The position numbers and the translations under genes are program-made. Shown here piece by piece: positions 45,005-55,839 of a stretch of DNA of 64,000 nucleotides. The stretch spans positions 1-64,000 of the forward strand of contig JAYRMR010000020.1 in NCBI GenBank assembly GCA_041912595.1. Direction: 5' to 3'. The stretch's first letter is position 1. Each line of letters opens with the position of its first letter. The notes beneath the pieces were generated by a model. That model did no database searches and was not told where the DNA came from. It worked only from the letters and a program-made list of their open reading frames with translations. This DNA is from Roseateles_B sp041912595. GTDB taxonomy: Bacteria > Pseudomonadota > Gammaproteobacteria > Burkholderiales > Burkholderiaceae_C.

Positions 45005-46009
45005 GTGACCCACGCCGCCGCGCCCCAGCTGGCCATTCCCAGGCACATCGTGCCGGAGGCGCCGGCCTGGGGTCAGGTCTTGCACAGCCTGCGCGGGCAG
45101 ACCATGGGCACGAGCTGGTCCGTGCTCTGCTTCGGGCCGCCGCAGCTGCGTCTGCCCGTGCTCGAGGCGGCACTGGACAAGCGCCTGGCGGGGCTCGTCG
45201 CCGAGCTGAGCCATTGGGAGCCGGAATCCCTGCTGTGCCGCTTCAATGCGCTGCAGCCGGGCGAGACCGTCGAGCTTCCGCCCGACTTCGCTGCTGTCAT
45301 CGAGGCGGGCCTGCACGTCGCGGCGGCCAGCGGGGGCGCCTTCGATCCCTGCATGGGAGCGCTGGTGCAGCGCTGGGGCTTCGGCCCGCCGGGCCAGCCC
45401 GGGCCGCAGTCCCGCGCGCCGCTGCAGGCCTGGCGCGAGCTCGGCTGGGACGCTGCGCGCCGTCGCCTCACGCAGCCGGGCGGGTTGATGCTCGACTTCT
45501 CCGCGATCGCCAAGGGGCACGCGGTGGACTGCCTCTCGCGGCTGCTGCTGGAGCTGGGACTGCCGCACCATCTGGTGGAGATCGGCGGCGAGCTGCGCGG
45601 CCACGGCCTCAAGCCGGAAGGCCAGCCGTGGTGGGTGGACGTCGAGCCCCCCGCGACGGACTGCGACCTGCCCGTGCTGCGCATCGCCCTGCACCAGCTG
45701 TCCGCGGCCAGCTCGGGGGACTACCGGCGCTTTCGCATCGACGCGCAGGGCCGGCGTCTGTCGCACACCCTCGATCCGCGCACCGGCGAGCCCGTCGCGC
45801 ATGACCTGGCCCTCGTCACCGTGCTGCATGAACACGCGATGTGGGCGGACGCCTGGTCCACCGCGCTGATGGTGCTGGGCCCCGAGCAGGGCCTGGCCCT
45901 GGCCGAGGCCGAGGGGCTGGTGGCGCGCCTCGTCGTGCGCGAGGCCGGCGGCTGGCGCCAGCGGTTGTCTTCCGCGCTGCAGCAGCTGCTGGACGAGGAG
46001 GGCGCATGA
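45005..46009 (+). CDS. apbE: FAD:protein FMN transferase (ApbE family)
   Basis: 334 residues, GTG start with GAGGA ribosome site 9 bp after the previous stop. It transfers FMN from FAD to Thr/Ser of target proteins. Family motifs are complete: GQTMGTSWSV, FNALQPGETVELPPDF, GGAFDPCMGALVQRWGF, LDFSAIAKGHAVD, LVEIGGELRGHG, HTLDPRTGEPV and MWADAWSTALMVLG. Unlike most exported ApbE proteins it shows no clear signal peptide or lipobox at this start. The DUF2271 protein upstream is the likely substrate. The stop overlaps the reductase start. Confidence 0.94.
   Translation: MTHAAAPQLAIPRHIVPEAPAWGQVLHSLRGQTMGTSWSVLCFGPPQLRLPVLEAALDKRLAGLVAELSHWEPESLLCRFNALQPGETVELPPDFAAVIEAGLHVAAASGGAFDPCMGALVQRWGFGPPGQPGPQSRAPLQAWRELGWDAARRRLTQPGGLMLDFSAIAKGHAVDCLSRLLLELGLPHHLVEIGGELRGHGLKPEGQPWWVDVEPPATDCDLPVLRIALHQLSAASSGDYRRFRIDAQGRRLSHTLDPRTGEPVAHDLALVTVLHEHAMWADAWSTALMVLGPEQGLALAEAEGLVARLVVREAGGWRQRLSSALQQLLDEEGA
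45072..45082 (+). repeat. Dispersed 11-mer GTCAGGTCTTG (copy in apbE)
   Basis: Exact copy, within the longer GGGTCAGGTCTTG, encoding GQVL in apbE. Confidence 0.8.
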
Positions 46010-47454
46010 GCCTGCTGCTCAGCGCGCCGCGGGTGGCGGGCGCCCTGCTTCTGTTGTCGCTGTATGCCGCGGGCTGCCTCGGCCTGTGGTGGCGCCACCG
46101 GCAGGCACGCCGTGCCGAGCAGGCCCGGCTCGAGGCCGAAGGTCGCCAGGCCGGTGCGGTGCTCGTGCTGCATGCCAGCCAGACCGGGCAGGCCCAGGCC
46201 CTCGCCGAGGAGACCGCGCGGCGGCTGCGGGCCGCCGGGCAGCCCGTGCGCCTGATGCCGCTGGGCCTGGCCGGTGTCGCCACGCTGCAGCAGGCGCGGC
46301 TGGCGCTGATCGTTGCGAGCACGACCGGCGAGGGCGATGCACCGGACAGCGCCCAGCCTTTTGTGCAGGCCTGCCTGCCGTCGGCCGTGCCGCCTGCCGG
46401 CCTGCCCGCGCTGGCCGGGCTCGAGTTCGCCGTGCTGGCCCTGGGGGACCGGCGCTACCGCGCGTTCTGCGCCTTCGGGCACGCCGTGGCCCAGGGCCTC
46501 GCGCGCTGCGGTGCCACGCCGACGTACGGGACGCTGGAGGTCGACTGCGGCGACGCGGCCGTCCTCGCCCGCTGGTGGACGCAGCTCGAGGGCCTGGCCG
46601 CGCAGGCCCGGTCCGCGGAACCGGCGGCGCAGAACGTCGCGGAGCTCGGGGAGGTCGAGGGCGCCGAGGTCGCGGACCGGACCCGCTGGACGCTGCAGCA
46701 GCGGCGCTGCCTCAATCCCGGCAGCCAGGGCGCGCCGCTGTTCTGGCTGCGCTTCGTGCCGGACGTGGCCGCGGGCTCGCCGGCGCCGCAGTGGCAGGCG
46801 GGCGATCTGGTCCAGGTCTTCCCGCCGGACGATCCACTGCGGCCGCGCTCCTACAGCATTGCCTCGCTGCCAAGGGACGGCGGCCTCGAGCTGCTCGTGC
46901 GCGAGCGGCGCGACGCCGAGGGCCGGCTTGGCGCGGCCTCGGCCTGGCTGTGCGATCGACTCGGCCTGGGTCAGTCCCTCGATCTGCGCCTGCAGGCTCA
47001 CGAGGGTTTCCGTCAGGCCGGCAACGAGGCACGCGCCCTGATCCTGATCGGCAACGGCACGGGCATCGCCGGGCTGCGGGCCCATCTCAAGCATCGGGCG
47101 CAGCAATGGCGCGAGCAGGGCGAGGGCGCGCCCGTCTGGCTGCTGCACGGCGAGCGGCAGGCCCAGCACGACACGCATTTCGAGGACGAGCTGCAGGCCT
47201 GGCATCGCAAGGGCCTGCTCGCGCATGTGGACCGCGTCTACTCGCGCGACCCGCCGGGCCGTCATGTGCAGGAGCAGTTGCAGGCCGAATGGCAGCGCCT
47301 GCGCGACTGGCTCGCACGCGGTGCCGCCATCTATGTATGCGGCAGCCTGCAGGGCATGGGGCAGGCCGTCGACCGATTGCTTCGCGAGCAGCTCGGCGAG
47401 GCCGGCCTGCAGGCGCTCATTGCATCAGGACGTTACCGTCGTGACGTGTATTGA
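46006..47454 (+). CDS. Membrane-anchored diflavin reductase (sulfite reductase flavoprotein/CPR type)
   Basis: 482 residues from ATG 46006, overlapping the apbE stop. An N-terminal membrane helix (about 7-26) is followed by a flavodoxin domain (VLVLHASQTGQAQALAEETARRL, STTGEGDAPD, VLALGDRRYRAFC) and a ferredoxin-NADP reductase domain (FAD motif RPRSYSIASLP, NADPH motifs GNGTGIAGLRAHL and YVCGSLQGMGQAVD, C-terminal RYRRDVY). It should pass electrons from NADPH through FAD and FMN to a membrane acceptor. In this operon that is most likely the PepSY protein and then the flavinylated DUF2271 protein. Confidence 0.9.
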   Translation: MSLLLSAPRVAGALLLLSLYAAGCLGLWWRHRQARRAEQARLEAEGRQAGAVLVLHASQTGQAQALAEETARRLRAAGQPVRLMPLGLAGVATLQQARLALIVASTTGEGDAPDSAQPFVQACLPSAVPPAGLPALAGLEFAVLALGDRRYRAFCAFGHAVAQGLARCGATPTYGTLEVDCGDAAVLARWWTQLEGLAAQARSAEPAAQNVAELGEVEGAEVADRTRWTLQQRRCLNPGSQGAPLFWLRFVPDVAAGSPAPQWQAGDLVQVFPPDDPLRPRSYSIASLPRDGGLELLVRERRDAEGRLGAASAWLCDRLGLGQSLDLRLQAHEGFRQAGNEARALILIGNGTGIAGLRAHLKHRAQQWREQGEGAPVWLLHGERQAQHDTHFEDELQAWHRKGLLAHVDRVYSRDPPGRHVQEQLQAEWQRLRDWLARGAAIYVCGSLQGMGQAVDRLLREQLGEAGLQALIASGRYRRDVY

Positions 47455-47723
47455 AGGCCGTGCCGGCGCATGACGCAGGCCGCACAGGCCCGTGTTGATG
47501 GGCCTGCTGAGCCTTCCGGCCCGCGCAACTGATGCAGCGCCGCGACAAAAGCCATCGCGACGGCATCAAATGAGGCCGTCTTAGGGGCAACCTCCCCCCG
47601 CAAAGCCTTCTCATTGCCAGAGGCCCGCAGTACCATTGGCCGCGCAGGGTGCTAGAGAGATTTGAAGGAACGACCTTCGCCCGTGGCCCGGCACATCAAC
47701 AACTTTTGATGGAGAGAATCGAA

Positions 47724-48143
47724 ATGGCAACTGCGAAGAAGGCCGCGCCCGCCAAGAAGGCGGTAGCTCCGGCCAAGAAGGCCGCTGCACCGGCAAAGAA
47801 GGCCGCCCCTGCGAAGAAGGCCGCTCCTGCCAAGAAGGCAGCGCCCGCGAAGAAGGCTGCTCCTGCAAAGAAGGCCGCCGCTCCTGCGAAGAAGCGCACG
47901 CCCAATGCTGCCTTCATGAAGGCCCTGACCCCCAGCAGCGCGCTGGCGGCCATCGTCGGTGCAACGCCGCTGCCCCGCACCGATGTGACCAAGAAGGTCT
48001 GGGAATACATCAAGAAGCACAAGCTGCAGGACGAAGTGCAGAAGCGCGTCATCAATGCCGACGCCAAGCTGAAGGAAATCTTCGGCAAGGCCAAGGCCGA
48101 CATGTTCGAGATGACCAAGCTGATCAACAGCCACCTGAAGTGA
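47724..48143 (+). CDS. Histone H1-like / SWIB-MDM2 domain protein
   Basis: 139 residues from ATG 47724 (MATAKKAAPAKKA) with a GGAGAG ribosome site. The N-terminal ~60 residues are tandem PAKKAA-type repeats, a basic disordered DNA-binding tail like bacterial H1 homologues. The C-terminal ~75 residues form a SWIB/MDM2 domain (FMKALTPSSALAAIVGATPLPRTDV, KKVWEYIKKHKLQD, INADAKLKEIFG). A nucleoid-associated role is likely. The 269-bp upstream gap after the reductase gene should hold its promoter; no clear boxes are seen. A GC hairpin interrupted by the assembly gap lies just downstream. Confidence 0.92.
   Translation: MATAKKAAPAKKAVAPAKKAAAPAKKAAPAKKAAPAKKAAPAKKAAPAKKAAAPAKKRTPNAAFMKALTPSSALAAIVGATPLPRTDVTKKVWEYIKKHKLQDEVQKRVINADAKLKEIFGKAKADMFEMTKLINSHLK
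47736..47895 (+). repeat. Tandem repeats encoding the PAKKAA-type tail
   Basis: About nine imperfect 15-18 bp units (AAGAAGGCNGCNCCNGCN with third-position variation) in the 5' part of the H1/SWIB gene. Unit number may vary between strains. Synonymous differences between units show they are not a collapsed assembly artefact. Confidence 0.85.
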
Positions 48144-48161
48144 GCTGTCGTGACGCGGGGC

Positions 48162-48171
48162 NNNNNNNNNN
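48162..48171. other. Assembly gap (10 N) inside a predicted hairpin
   Basis: Ten undefined bases. The left flank GCGGGGC (48155-48161) is complementary to GCCCCGC (48183-48189), so the gap falls within a very GC-rich stem-loop, probably the terminator of the H1/SWIB gene. True gap length is unknown. The 313-bp non-coding stretch 48144-48456 also holds the terminator at 48200 and otherwise nothing recognisable. Confidence 0.9.
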
Positions 48172-48199
48172 GGCCGCTTGCGGCCCCGCTTCCGCATGA

Positions 48200-48225
48200 A
48201 ACCCGGCCTGGCCGGGTTTTTTTTT
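48200..48225 (+). terminator. Intrinsic terminator downstream of the H1/SWIB gene
   Basis: 8-bp stem AACCCGGC / GCCGGGTT, loop CTG, then a T-run reaching nine T. Strong terminator between the H1/SWIB gene and the PEP-CTERM gene. Confidence 0.9.
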
Positions 48226-48456
48226 CGCCCGCATGCGGGACGCCCCACGTCCCGTGCGGCCGAGAGGCGCATGCGCGGCCTGTCGCAAGAAAAGCGTGAA
48301 TACCGCATGCGCCGCCGGCCCCGCGATTGAGGGGCTGCGGTCGGGCCGCACGTGGCGGGCCCCTACACTTGACGCCAAAGGGCTCGCCGCCATGCCGGCA
48401 GGCTCAAGCATCCCGGGCCCGCGCGGCACCGGGAGCCATGTCGAACGGGACTCACC

Positions 48457-49173
48457 ATGTCATTGATCGCGACGCTGGCGCTGGCGGCCTCGGGCCTCAC
48501 CCTGCCTCACTGCTCCTGGGACCGCCCGGGGGTCAATCCCTTCATGGGCGACGTGGTCCTGGCCGTCGATGATTACAAGGACATCCCCGAGAGCACGCGC
48601 CTGAAGCTGAAGAAGCGCATGAGCGAGCGGCAGTACGAGGACATGGTCACCATCCGCCGTGACGCGATCGAGGGCAAGAGCGAGTACGGCGCGGAGATCC
48701 GCGACATGCATTACGGCGCCAGCGGCAACGTCTGCCGCACGGTCACGCGCAAGAAGTGGACGGCCGAGCATGCCGAGCGCGGCCTCGTGTACTGCGAGGA
48801 CAACCAGTGCATCGTCGTGCCGACGGTGTGCCGCAACGTGAGTCGCATCAAGCGCCTCCCGCCCAAGCCCGTCGCCGCCCTGCCGATCCAGGCCGAGAAC
48901 ATCATCGCGGCCAAGGCGGAGGCCGAGGAGCCCCCGCTGCTGATCGACCCGCCGGCCGCCGGTGTGATCGACAGCCTGCCCAGCAACCGCAACAGCTTCG
49001 CGCAGGTGGCCAATCTGCCGAGCGACCCGGGCAGCAACGGCTTCACGCCGCCTGGCGGCTCGCCGCAGATTCCCGCGGGCTCCGTGACGCCGGTGCCGGA
49101 GCCGCAGGTCTGGCTGATGTTCCTCGCCGGGCTCGTGGCGATGGGCTTCAAGCTGCGCCGCACGCGCGACTGA
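48457..49173 (+). CDS. PEP-CTERM sorting-domain exported protein of unknown function
   Basis: 238 residues with a short N-terminal hydrophobic signal (MSLIATLALAASGLTLP) and a C-terminal PEP-CTERM signal: VPEP, a hydrophobic stretch (VWLMFLAGLVAMGF) and a basic tail KLRRTRD. Exosortase would cut at this site and sort the protein to the envelope or matrix. The middle part has MHYGASGNVCRTVTRKKW, VYCEDNQCIVVPTVCRNVSR with four cysteines, suggesting two disulfides or a metal site. The linker to the sorting signal is Pro/Asn/Ser rich. No exosortase gene is in the window. Function unknown. Confidence 0.85.
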   Translation: MSLIATLALAASGLTLPHCSWDRPGVNPFMGDVVLAVDDYKDIPESTRLKLKKRMSERQYEDMVTIRRDAIEGKSEYGAEIRDMHYGASGNVCRTVTRKKWTAEHAERGLVYCEDNQCIVVPTVCRNVSRIKRLPPKPVAALPIQAENIIAAKAEAEEPPLLIDPPAAGVIDSLPSNRNSFAQVANLPSDPGSNGFTPPGGSPQIPAGSVTPVPEPQVWLMFLAGLVAMGFKLRRTRD

Positions 49174-49195
49174 GCATCGCACCTCCCCAGCAGAA

Positions 49196-49217
49196 AGGGC
49201 CGCATCTCAGCGGCCCT
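49196..49217. terminator. Stem-loop between convergent PEP-CTERM gene and uvrA
   Basis: 8-bp perfect stem AGGGCCGC / GCGGCCCT with a 6-nt loop between two convergent genes. The T-tract is poor on both strands, so it is a candidate bidirectional terminator only. Confidence 0.6.
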
Positions 49218-49238
49218 TCGGCATTTCGGGACGGCCGT

Positions 49239-49249
49239 GCCAGGTCTTG
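49239..49249 (+). repeat. Variant of the dispersed 11-mer (one mismatch)
   Basis: GCCAGGTCTTG in the intergenic stretch before the uvrA stop; 10 of 11 bases match GTCAGGTCTTG. Confidence 0.4.
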
Positions 49250-49267
49250 CCGGCCGGCTTCGCCCGC

Positions 49268-52198
<2,931 letters not shown>

Positions 52199-52379
52199 GC
52201 GCGTCGCGGCAAGGGGAAACCCGCCATGATAGGCCGACTGCGGCACGGCGCCCGCCCCGCAGCTGCCAAGGGCTGTCAGCAGGTTCCGACATCCGTGTTA
52301 ATCCCCCGATCCGTGGCTGTCGGGTTGAGGCAGCATCGCCGACAATGGTTTGCATTGCGCAGTACCTCTGGAGACAAGC

Positions 52380-53600
52380 TTGAGTGAAGAAACCCGTCAG
52401 CGCAAATCGTGGCTGGATGGCTTCATGGCTTATCCGCTGCCGGAGGGGCTGGACGAGGACGTGGCACGGCGCAACATCGTGCTCCTGGACCAGAAGCTCT
52501 ACCAGCTCTGGAGCCTCGGCGAGAACCTCATCTACGCCTGGACGCCCAGCGAGCGGGGCCTGGACGTGCTCCTCGCGCCCCACAGCCTCCTGACCGAGTT
52601 CACCGAACGCGCCCCGAGCGGCGCCGAGCGCATGCGCCGCGCCACGATGCTGGAGACGCTGCTCGCGCAGCAGGAGCACCTGAGCGTCGAGGCCTTCCAT
52701 GCGCTGGCGGACGAGCTCGAGCTCGAGCCGCTGTGCGTCAGTCTGCCCTTCGAGCCCGGCGAGGGGCTGGGCCTGCGGCTCGTGGCGGCCGTCGTCGAGC
52801 GCTACGGCATCCGGCTGGTCGAGGACCGCGCCGTGATCCTGCTGGATGCGGTGGGCTTCTCGCTGCTGACGCCGCTGGAGCAGGTCGTGCAGCTCAGCAG
52901 CCTCTCCTGCTCGGTGAACGCGGCCTACGCCAAGCTGCTGGACCGCGAGATCAACATCAACTTCGCCCGCACCACGACGGGCGACGGCTTCTACATCTGG
53001 AACCGCATGCGCGGCATGGCGGCCAATGTGGAGCTCTACCAGCTGCTGCAGTTCATCCTGGCCGACAACGCCCTCGCCCGCGAGCGCGCCACGCGCAAGG
53101 GCACGGTGCCGCGGCTGCGCGCCTGCTTCCATGTGGGCTCGCACTACGAGTTCTATCAGAGCGAGGGCCTGAACCCGACGTCGTTCAGTTACCTGGTGGG
53201 CCAGGTGACGATCGAGCTGGCCCGCATGATCGAGCGCGCGCTGCCGGGCCAGATCCTCGTGGGCAAGTTCTACACCGCCATGCGCGACGGGGACGAGCTG
53301 CTCATGGTGGACAGCAAGGACTTCGTCGACCGCACCCGCGCGCCGCTGCAGGCGCTCAACGGCCTCGCGCTGGGCGGCTCGGAGATCGACGAGATCGCCT
53401 GCTACCTCACGGGCCAGCGCGACACCGCCTTCGGCGGCAGCTACGGCATCAACGAGTACGAGATCCAGGACAAGCACGGCCTGCTGCACCGCGTCTACAA
53501 CGCCAAGATCAACATCCACCGCCGCCACGGCGATCCCATCTACCTGGGCCTGCGGGAAGACGATCTCGCGGGCTTCCATGCGCGGGTTGTCAATGGCTGA
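52380..53600 (+). CDS. Protein with class III nucleotidyl cyclase homology domain
   Basis: About 406 residues from a TTG at 52380 behind TGGAG (a TTG at 52350 is the longer alternative). The C-terminal half (about 145-345) follows the cyclase homology domain: VILLDAVGFSLLTPLEQ (metal Asp156), TTGDGFYIWN (Asp202), a HVGSHYEF strand, FSYLVGQVTIELARMIERALPGQILVG. Both metal aspartates are present. The N-terminal ~140 residues are helical and unrecognised, and the last ~60 residues are beta-rich. Whether it makes cAMP or cGMP, or is a degenerate regulator, cannot be told. It is divergent from uvrA; I see no receptor or membrane segment. Confidence 0.72.
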   Translation: MSEETRQRKSWLDGFMAYPLPEGLDEDVARRNIVLLDQKLYQLWSLGENLIYAWTPSERGLDVLLAPHSLLTEFTERAPSGAERMRRATMLETLLAQQEHLSVEAFHALADELELEPLCVSLPFEPGEGLGLRLVAAVVERYGIRLVEDRAVILLDAVGFSLLTPLEQVVQLSSLSCSVNAAYAKLLDREININFARTTTGDGFYIWNRMRGMAANVELYQLLQFILADNALARERATRKGTVPRLRACFHVGSHYEFYQSEGLNPTSFSYLVGQVTIELARMIERALPGQILVGKFYTAMRDGDELLMVDSKDFVDRTRAPLQALNGLALGGSEIDEIACYLTGQRDTAFGGSYGINEYEIQDKHGLLHRVYNAKINIHRRHGDPIYLGLREDDLAGFHARVVNG

Positions 53601-53776
53601 TGCCCGCATGTCCTGTCCCCTGAATTCGCTCCACAATCGCGCAGCCTGCCAGTGACCTCCAACAGCGCTGCACCGCGCGCCTGCCTCCGGGCCGGCCGGT
53701 GACAGCGGGCCTGGCAGCAACGAGGCTGGCGACCGCATCCCGTGGGTCGCCTGTTTTTCTGGAGCGAGGGAATCTC

Positions 53777-55798
53777 ATGGATGGTGTGTTGAACCGGATG
53801 GCTGCCGCATGGCGGCCAGGTGTGATGGCAGGTGCGGCGGCGGTCGTGCTGAGTGCTTGCGGCGGTGGCGGGGGATCGAGCCCCACGCCCACGCCGACTC
53901 CCACCCCGACCCCGACCCCTGTACCGACGCCCACCCCGACACCCACACCCTGCACGAACGGCACCGTCACGCTGGTGACCTCCGGCGTGCCGCAGGCGGG
54001 TCACAACGTCGAGGTGCAGGCCCAGGCCTGCGGCTTCACGCTCGGGGATCCGCAATGGACGCAGACGCAAGGGGCGCCGTTGCCCCTGCTGTCCCCGCGA
54101 TCGGCGGCGGTGAGCCTCGAGCCGGCGGCCGGCAACTACGCCTTCACCTTCAGCTACCTGGACGCCCGCGGCCAGCGCCAGACGCAGGACCTGCAGATGC
54201 AGGTGGCCGGCGCCACGGGCCAGGCCCTGGTCGTGCGCGGCGACCCCTCGCTGTGGACCGGCGACGGCGCCTCGCTGCGCGCCTGGCTGCCGGGCCTGTC
54301 GGCGGCCGACGCGGCCGCGGCCACCTACAGCTGGACCCAGACCGACGGCCCCGCCGCCGTGGGCCTGCAGGGCGCCGGCACGCCGCGCATCCTGTTCAAG
54401 GGCCCGCTCGTGGGCACCGACACGGCGCTGCAGTTCCGCGTTGACGTGAAGCTCGCGAACGGCACGTCGCTGAGCCAGGGCTTCCGGGTGCTCGTGCAGC
54501 CGCTGCCCGGCACCACGGGCCAGCCCCTCTTCGACGCCGGCAACCCCAGCTCGCGCGTCTATCCCTACCTGCGCAGCAGTCCGCACGCCAGCGCGCTGGC
54601 GGACTGCATCTACGGCCCGACCGTGGACCGCGCCCGCCTGTGCAGCCTCGGCCGCCTGCCCATGCTCGGGTCCGAGACGGGCGGCGCCACGCCCACCGTC
54701 GAGCAGGTCATGGCCCGCGTGCTCGTCAGCCACGACTGGATGGCCGAGGTCTTCGAGCGCTACCTGCGCGAGCAGGACACGCATGGCGACTTCCGCAACC
54801 TGCTGAAGGCGACGACCGCCGTCGTCATCGGCGCCCGCGTGCGGCCGGCCTTCTTCTGGGTCGCGACCGGCGCCATCTACCTGGATGCCAGCTATCTGTG
54901 GCTCACGCCCGAGCAGCGCGACACGGTCAGCGAGACGCCCGACCCGCGTGCCGACTTCGGCGGCGACCTGGGCTACACCATGCTGTGGCGCTACGTGAAG
55001 GACAAGGACTACGCCGGCGGCAGCTACCCGGTGACCGAGCGCAAGAGCCGTGATCTCCCCGCGCTGCATGCCCGCCTGGGCAGCCTGCTGTACCACGAGC
55101 TGACCCATGCCGGCGACGCCACGCCGCCGCGCCTGCACGCCGTGCTCAACCCGAACCTGCGGGTCTACGAGGTCGATGCCGGCGTCACGGCCTCCAAGGA
55201 CCTGGCCGCACGCCTGCCGCTGCAGTCGAGCGAGATGGTGGGCCTGGGCAAGGTGCAGTTCTTCGGCAAGGCTTCGACGGCCACGCAGCGCGCCTACACC
55301 CCGCAGGACATCGTGGGCTTCTTCGCGCCGGACCGCGCGACGGACGAGTACAACTACTCGCTGCCCGACGGCGCCGACGTCGGCCGCGAGGACGCCGCCA
55401 TGCTGGCCGAGGAAGCCATGATGCAGCTGCGCTTCGGCATCCTGCGCGACGTGGCCGTGGTGCCTGCCCTCACGTCCAGCAGCACCAGCTCGAACATCCT
55501 GCTCAGCTGGGGCCAGCGCGGTCGTGTCGGCGAAAGCGGGATCAAGCCGCGCGTGGCGCTGGTGATGTCGCAGGTGATGCCCTGGGTGCCGGCGAGCGAG
55601 CTCGACAAGCTGGCCGCCCCGCAGGCGCTGGCAGCGGGCAAGAGCTGGCTGGCCAACCTCGACCCGGCGTCGGCGTCGGTGCCCTCGGCGCTGCAGCGCC
55701 AGCAGGCCGACGAGGCCCTGCGCGAGTCGACCGGTCGCCAGCTGGATCGTCGCCGCGCTGCCCATCTGTCCCAGGTTTTCGGGCAGGCGGCGCGCTGA
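53777..55798 (+). CDS. Lipoprotein with Pro/Thr linker and HELTH zinc-metallopeptidase motif
   Basis: 673 residues from ATG 53777. Lipoprotein signal with lipobox LSAC (lipidated Cys28) and a GGGGGS follow-on. Residues about 35-58 form a (PT)n/VPTPTPTP stalk. A beta-rich region (about 60-250) includes a PKD/REJ-like pattern (TYSWTQTDGPAAVGLQGAG). The C-terminal domain (about 260-673) has YHELTHAGD, an HExxH zinc-binding and catalytic motif (His440, Glu441, His444). A third ligand cannot be assigned with confidence. Predicted outer-membrane-anchored, possibly surface-exposed protease. I do not recognise the family. Confidence 0.8.
   Translation: MDGVLNRMAAAWRPGVMAGAAAVVLSACGGGGGSSPTPTPTPTPTPTPVPTPTPTPTPCTNGTVTLVTSGVPQAGHNVEVQAQACGFTLGDPQWTQTQGAPLPLLSPRSAAVSLEPAAGNYAFTFSYLDARGQRQTQDLQMQVAGATGQALVVRGDPSLWTGDGASLRAWLPGLSAADAAAATYSWTQTDGPAAVGLQGAGTPRILFKGPLVGTDTALQFRVDVKLANGTSLSQGFRVLVQPLPGTTGQPLFDAGNPSSRVYPYLRSSPHASALADCIYGPTVDRARLCSLGRLPMLGSETGGATPTVEQVMARVLVSHDWMAEVFERYLREQDTHGDFRNLLKATTAVVIGARVRPAFFWVATGAIYLDASYLWLTPEQRDTVSETPDPRADFGGDLGYTMLWRYVKDKDYAGGSYPVTERKSRDLPALHARLGSLLYHELTHAGDATPPRLHAVLNPNLRVYEVDAGVTASKDLAARLPLQSSEMVGLGKVQFFGKASTATQRAYTPQDIVGFFAPDRATDEYNYSLPDGADVGREDAAMLAEEAMMQLRFGILRDVAVVPALTSSSTSSNILLSWGQRGRVGESGIKPRVALVMSQVMPWVPASELDKLAAPQALAAGKSWLANLDPASASVPSALQRQQADEALRESTGRQLDRRRAAHLSQVFGQAAR
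53884..53955 (+). repeat. CCNACN tandem repeats encoding the Pro-Thr stalk
   Basis: About a dozen hexamer units (CCC/CCG/CCA ACG/ACC/ACT/ACA) encoding Pro-Thr dipeptides with one Val-Pro interruption. Slippage could change stalk length without a frameshift because the unit is six bases. Confidence 0.85.
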
Positions 55799-55839
55799 TC
55801 CGGCCCTGACTGAGGCCAGGAGGCCACACCGCATGCGGC

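Noticed and set aside
47736..47895. Tandem repeats considered as a CRISPR-like or satellite array
   Set aside because: Units are 15-18 bp without spacers and lie in frame in the H1/SWIB gene.
52199..52379. Search for a LexA box upstream of uvrA
   Set aside because: No CTGT-N8-ACAG or close variant is present. Only isolated half-sites such as CTGT are seen.
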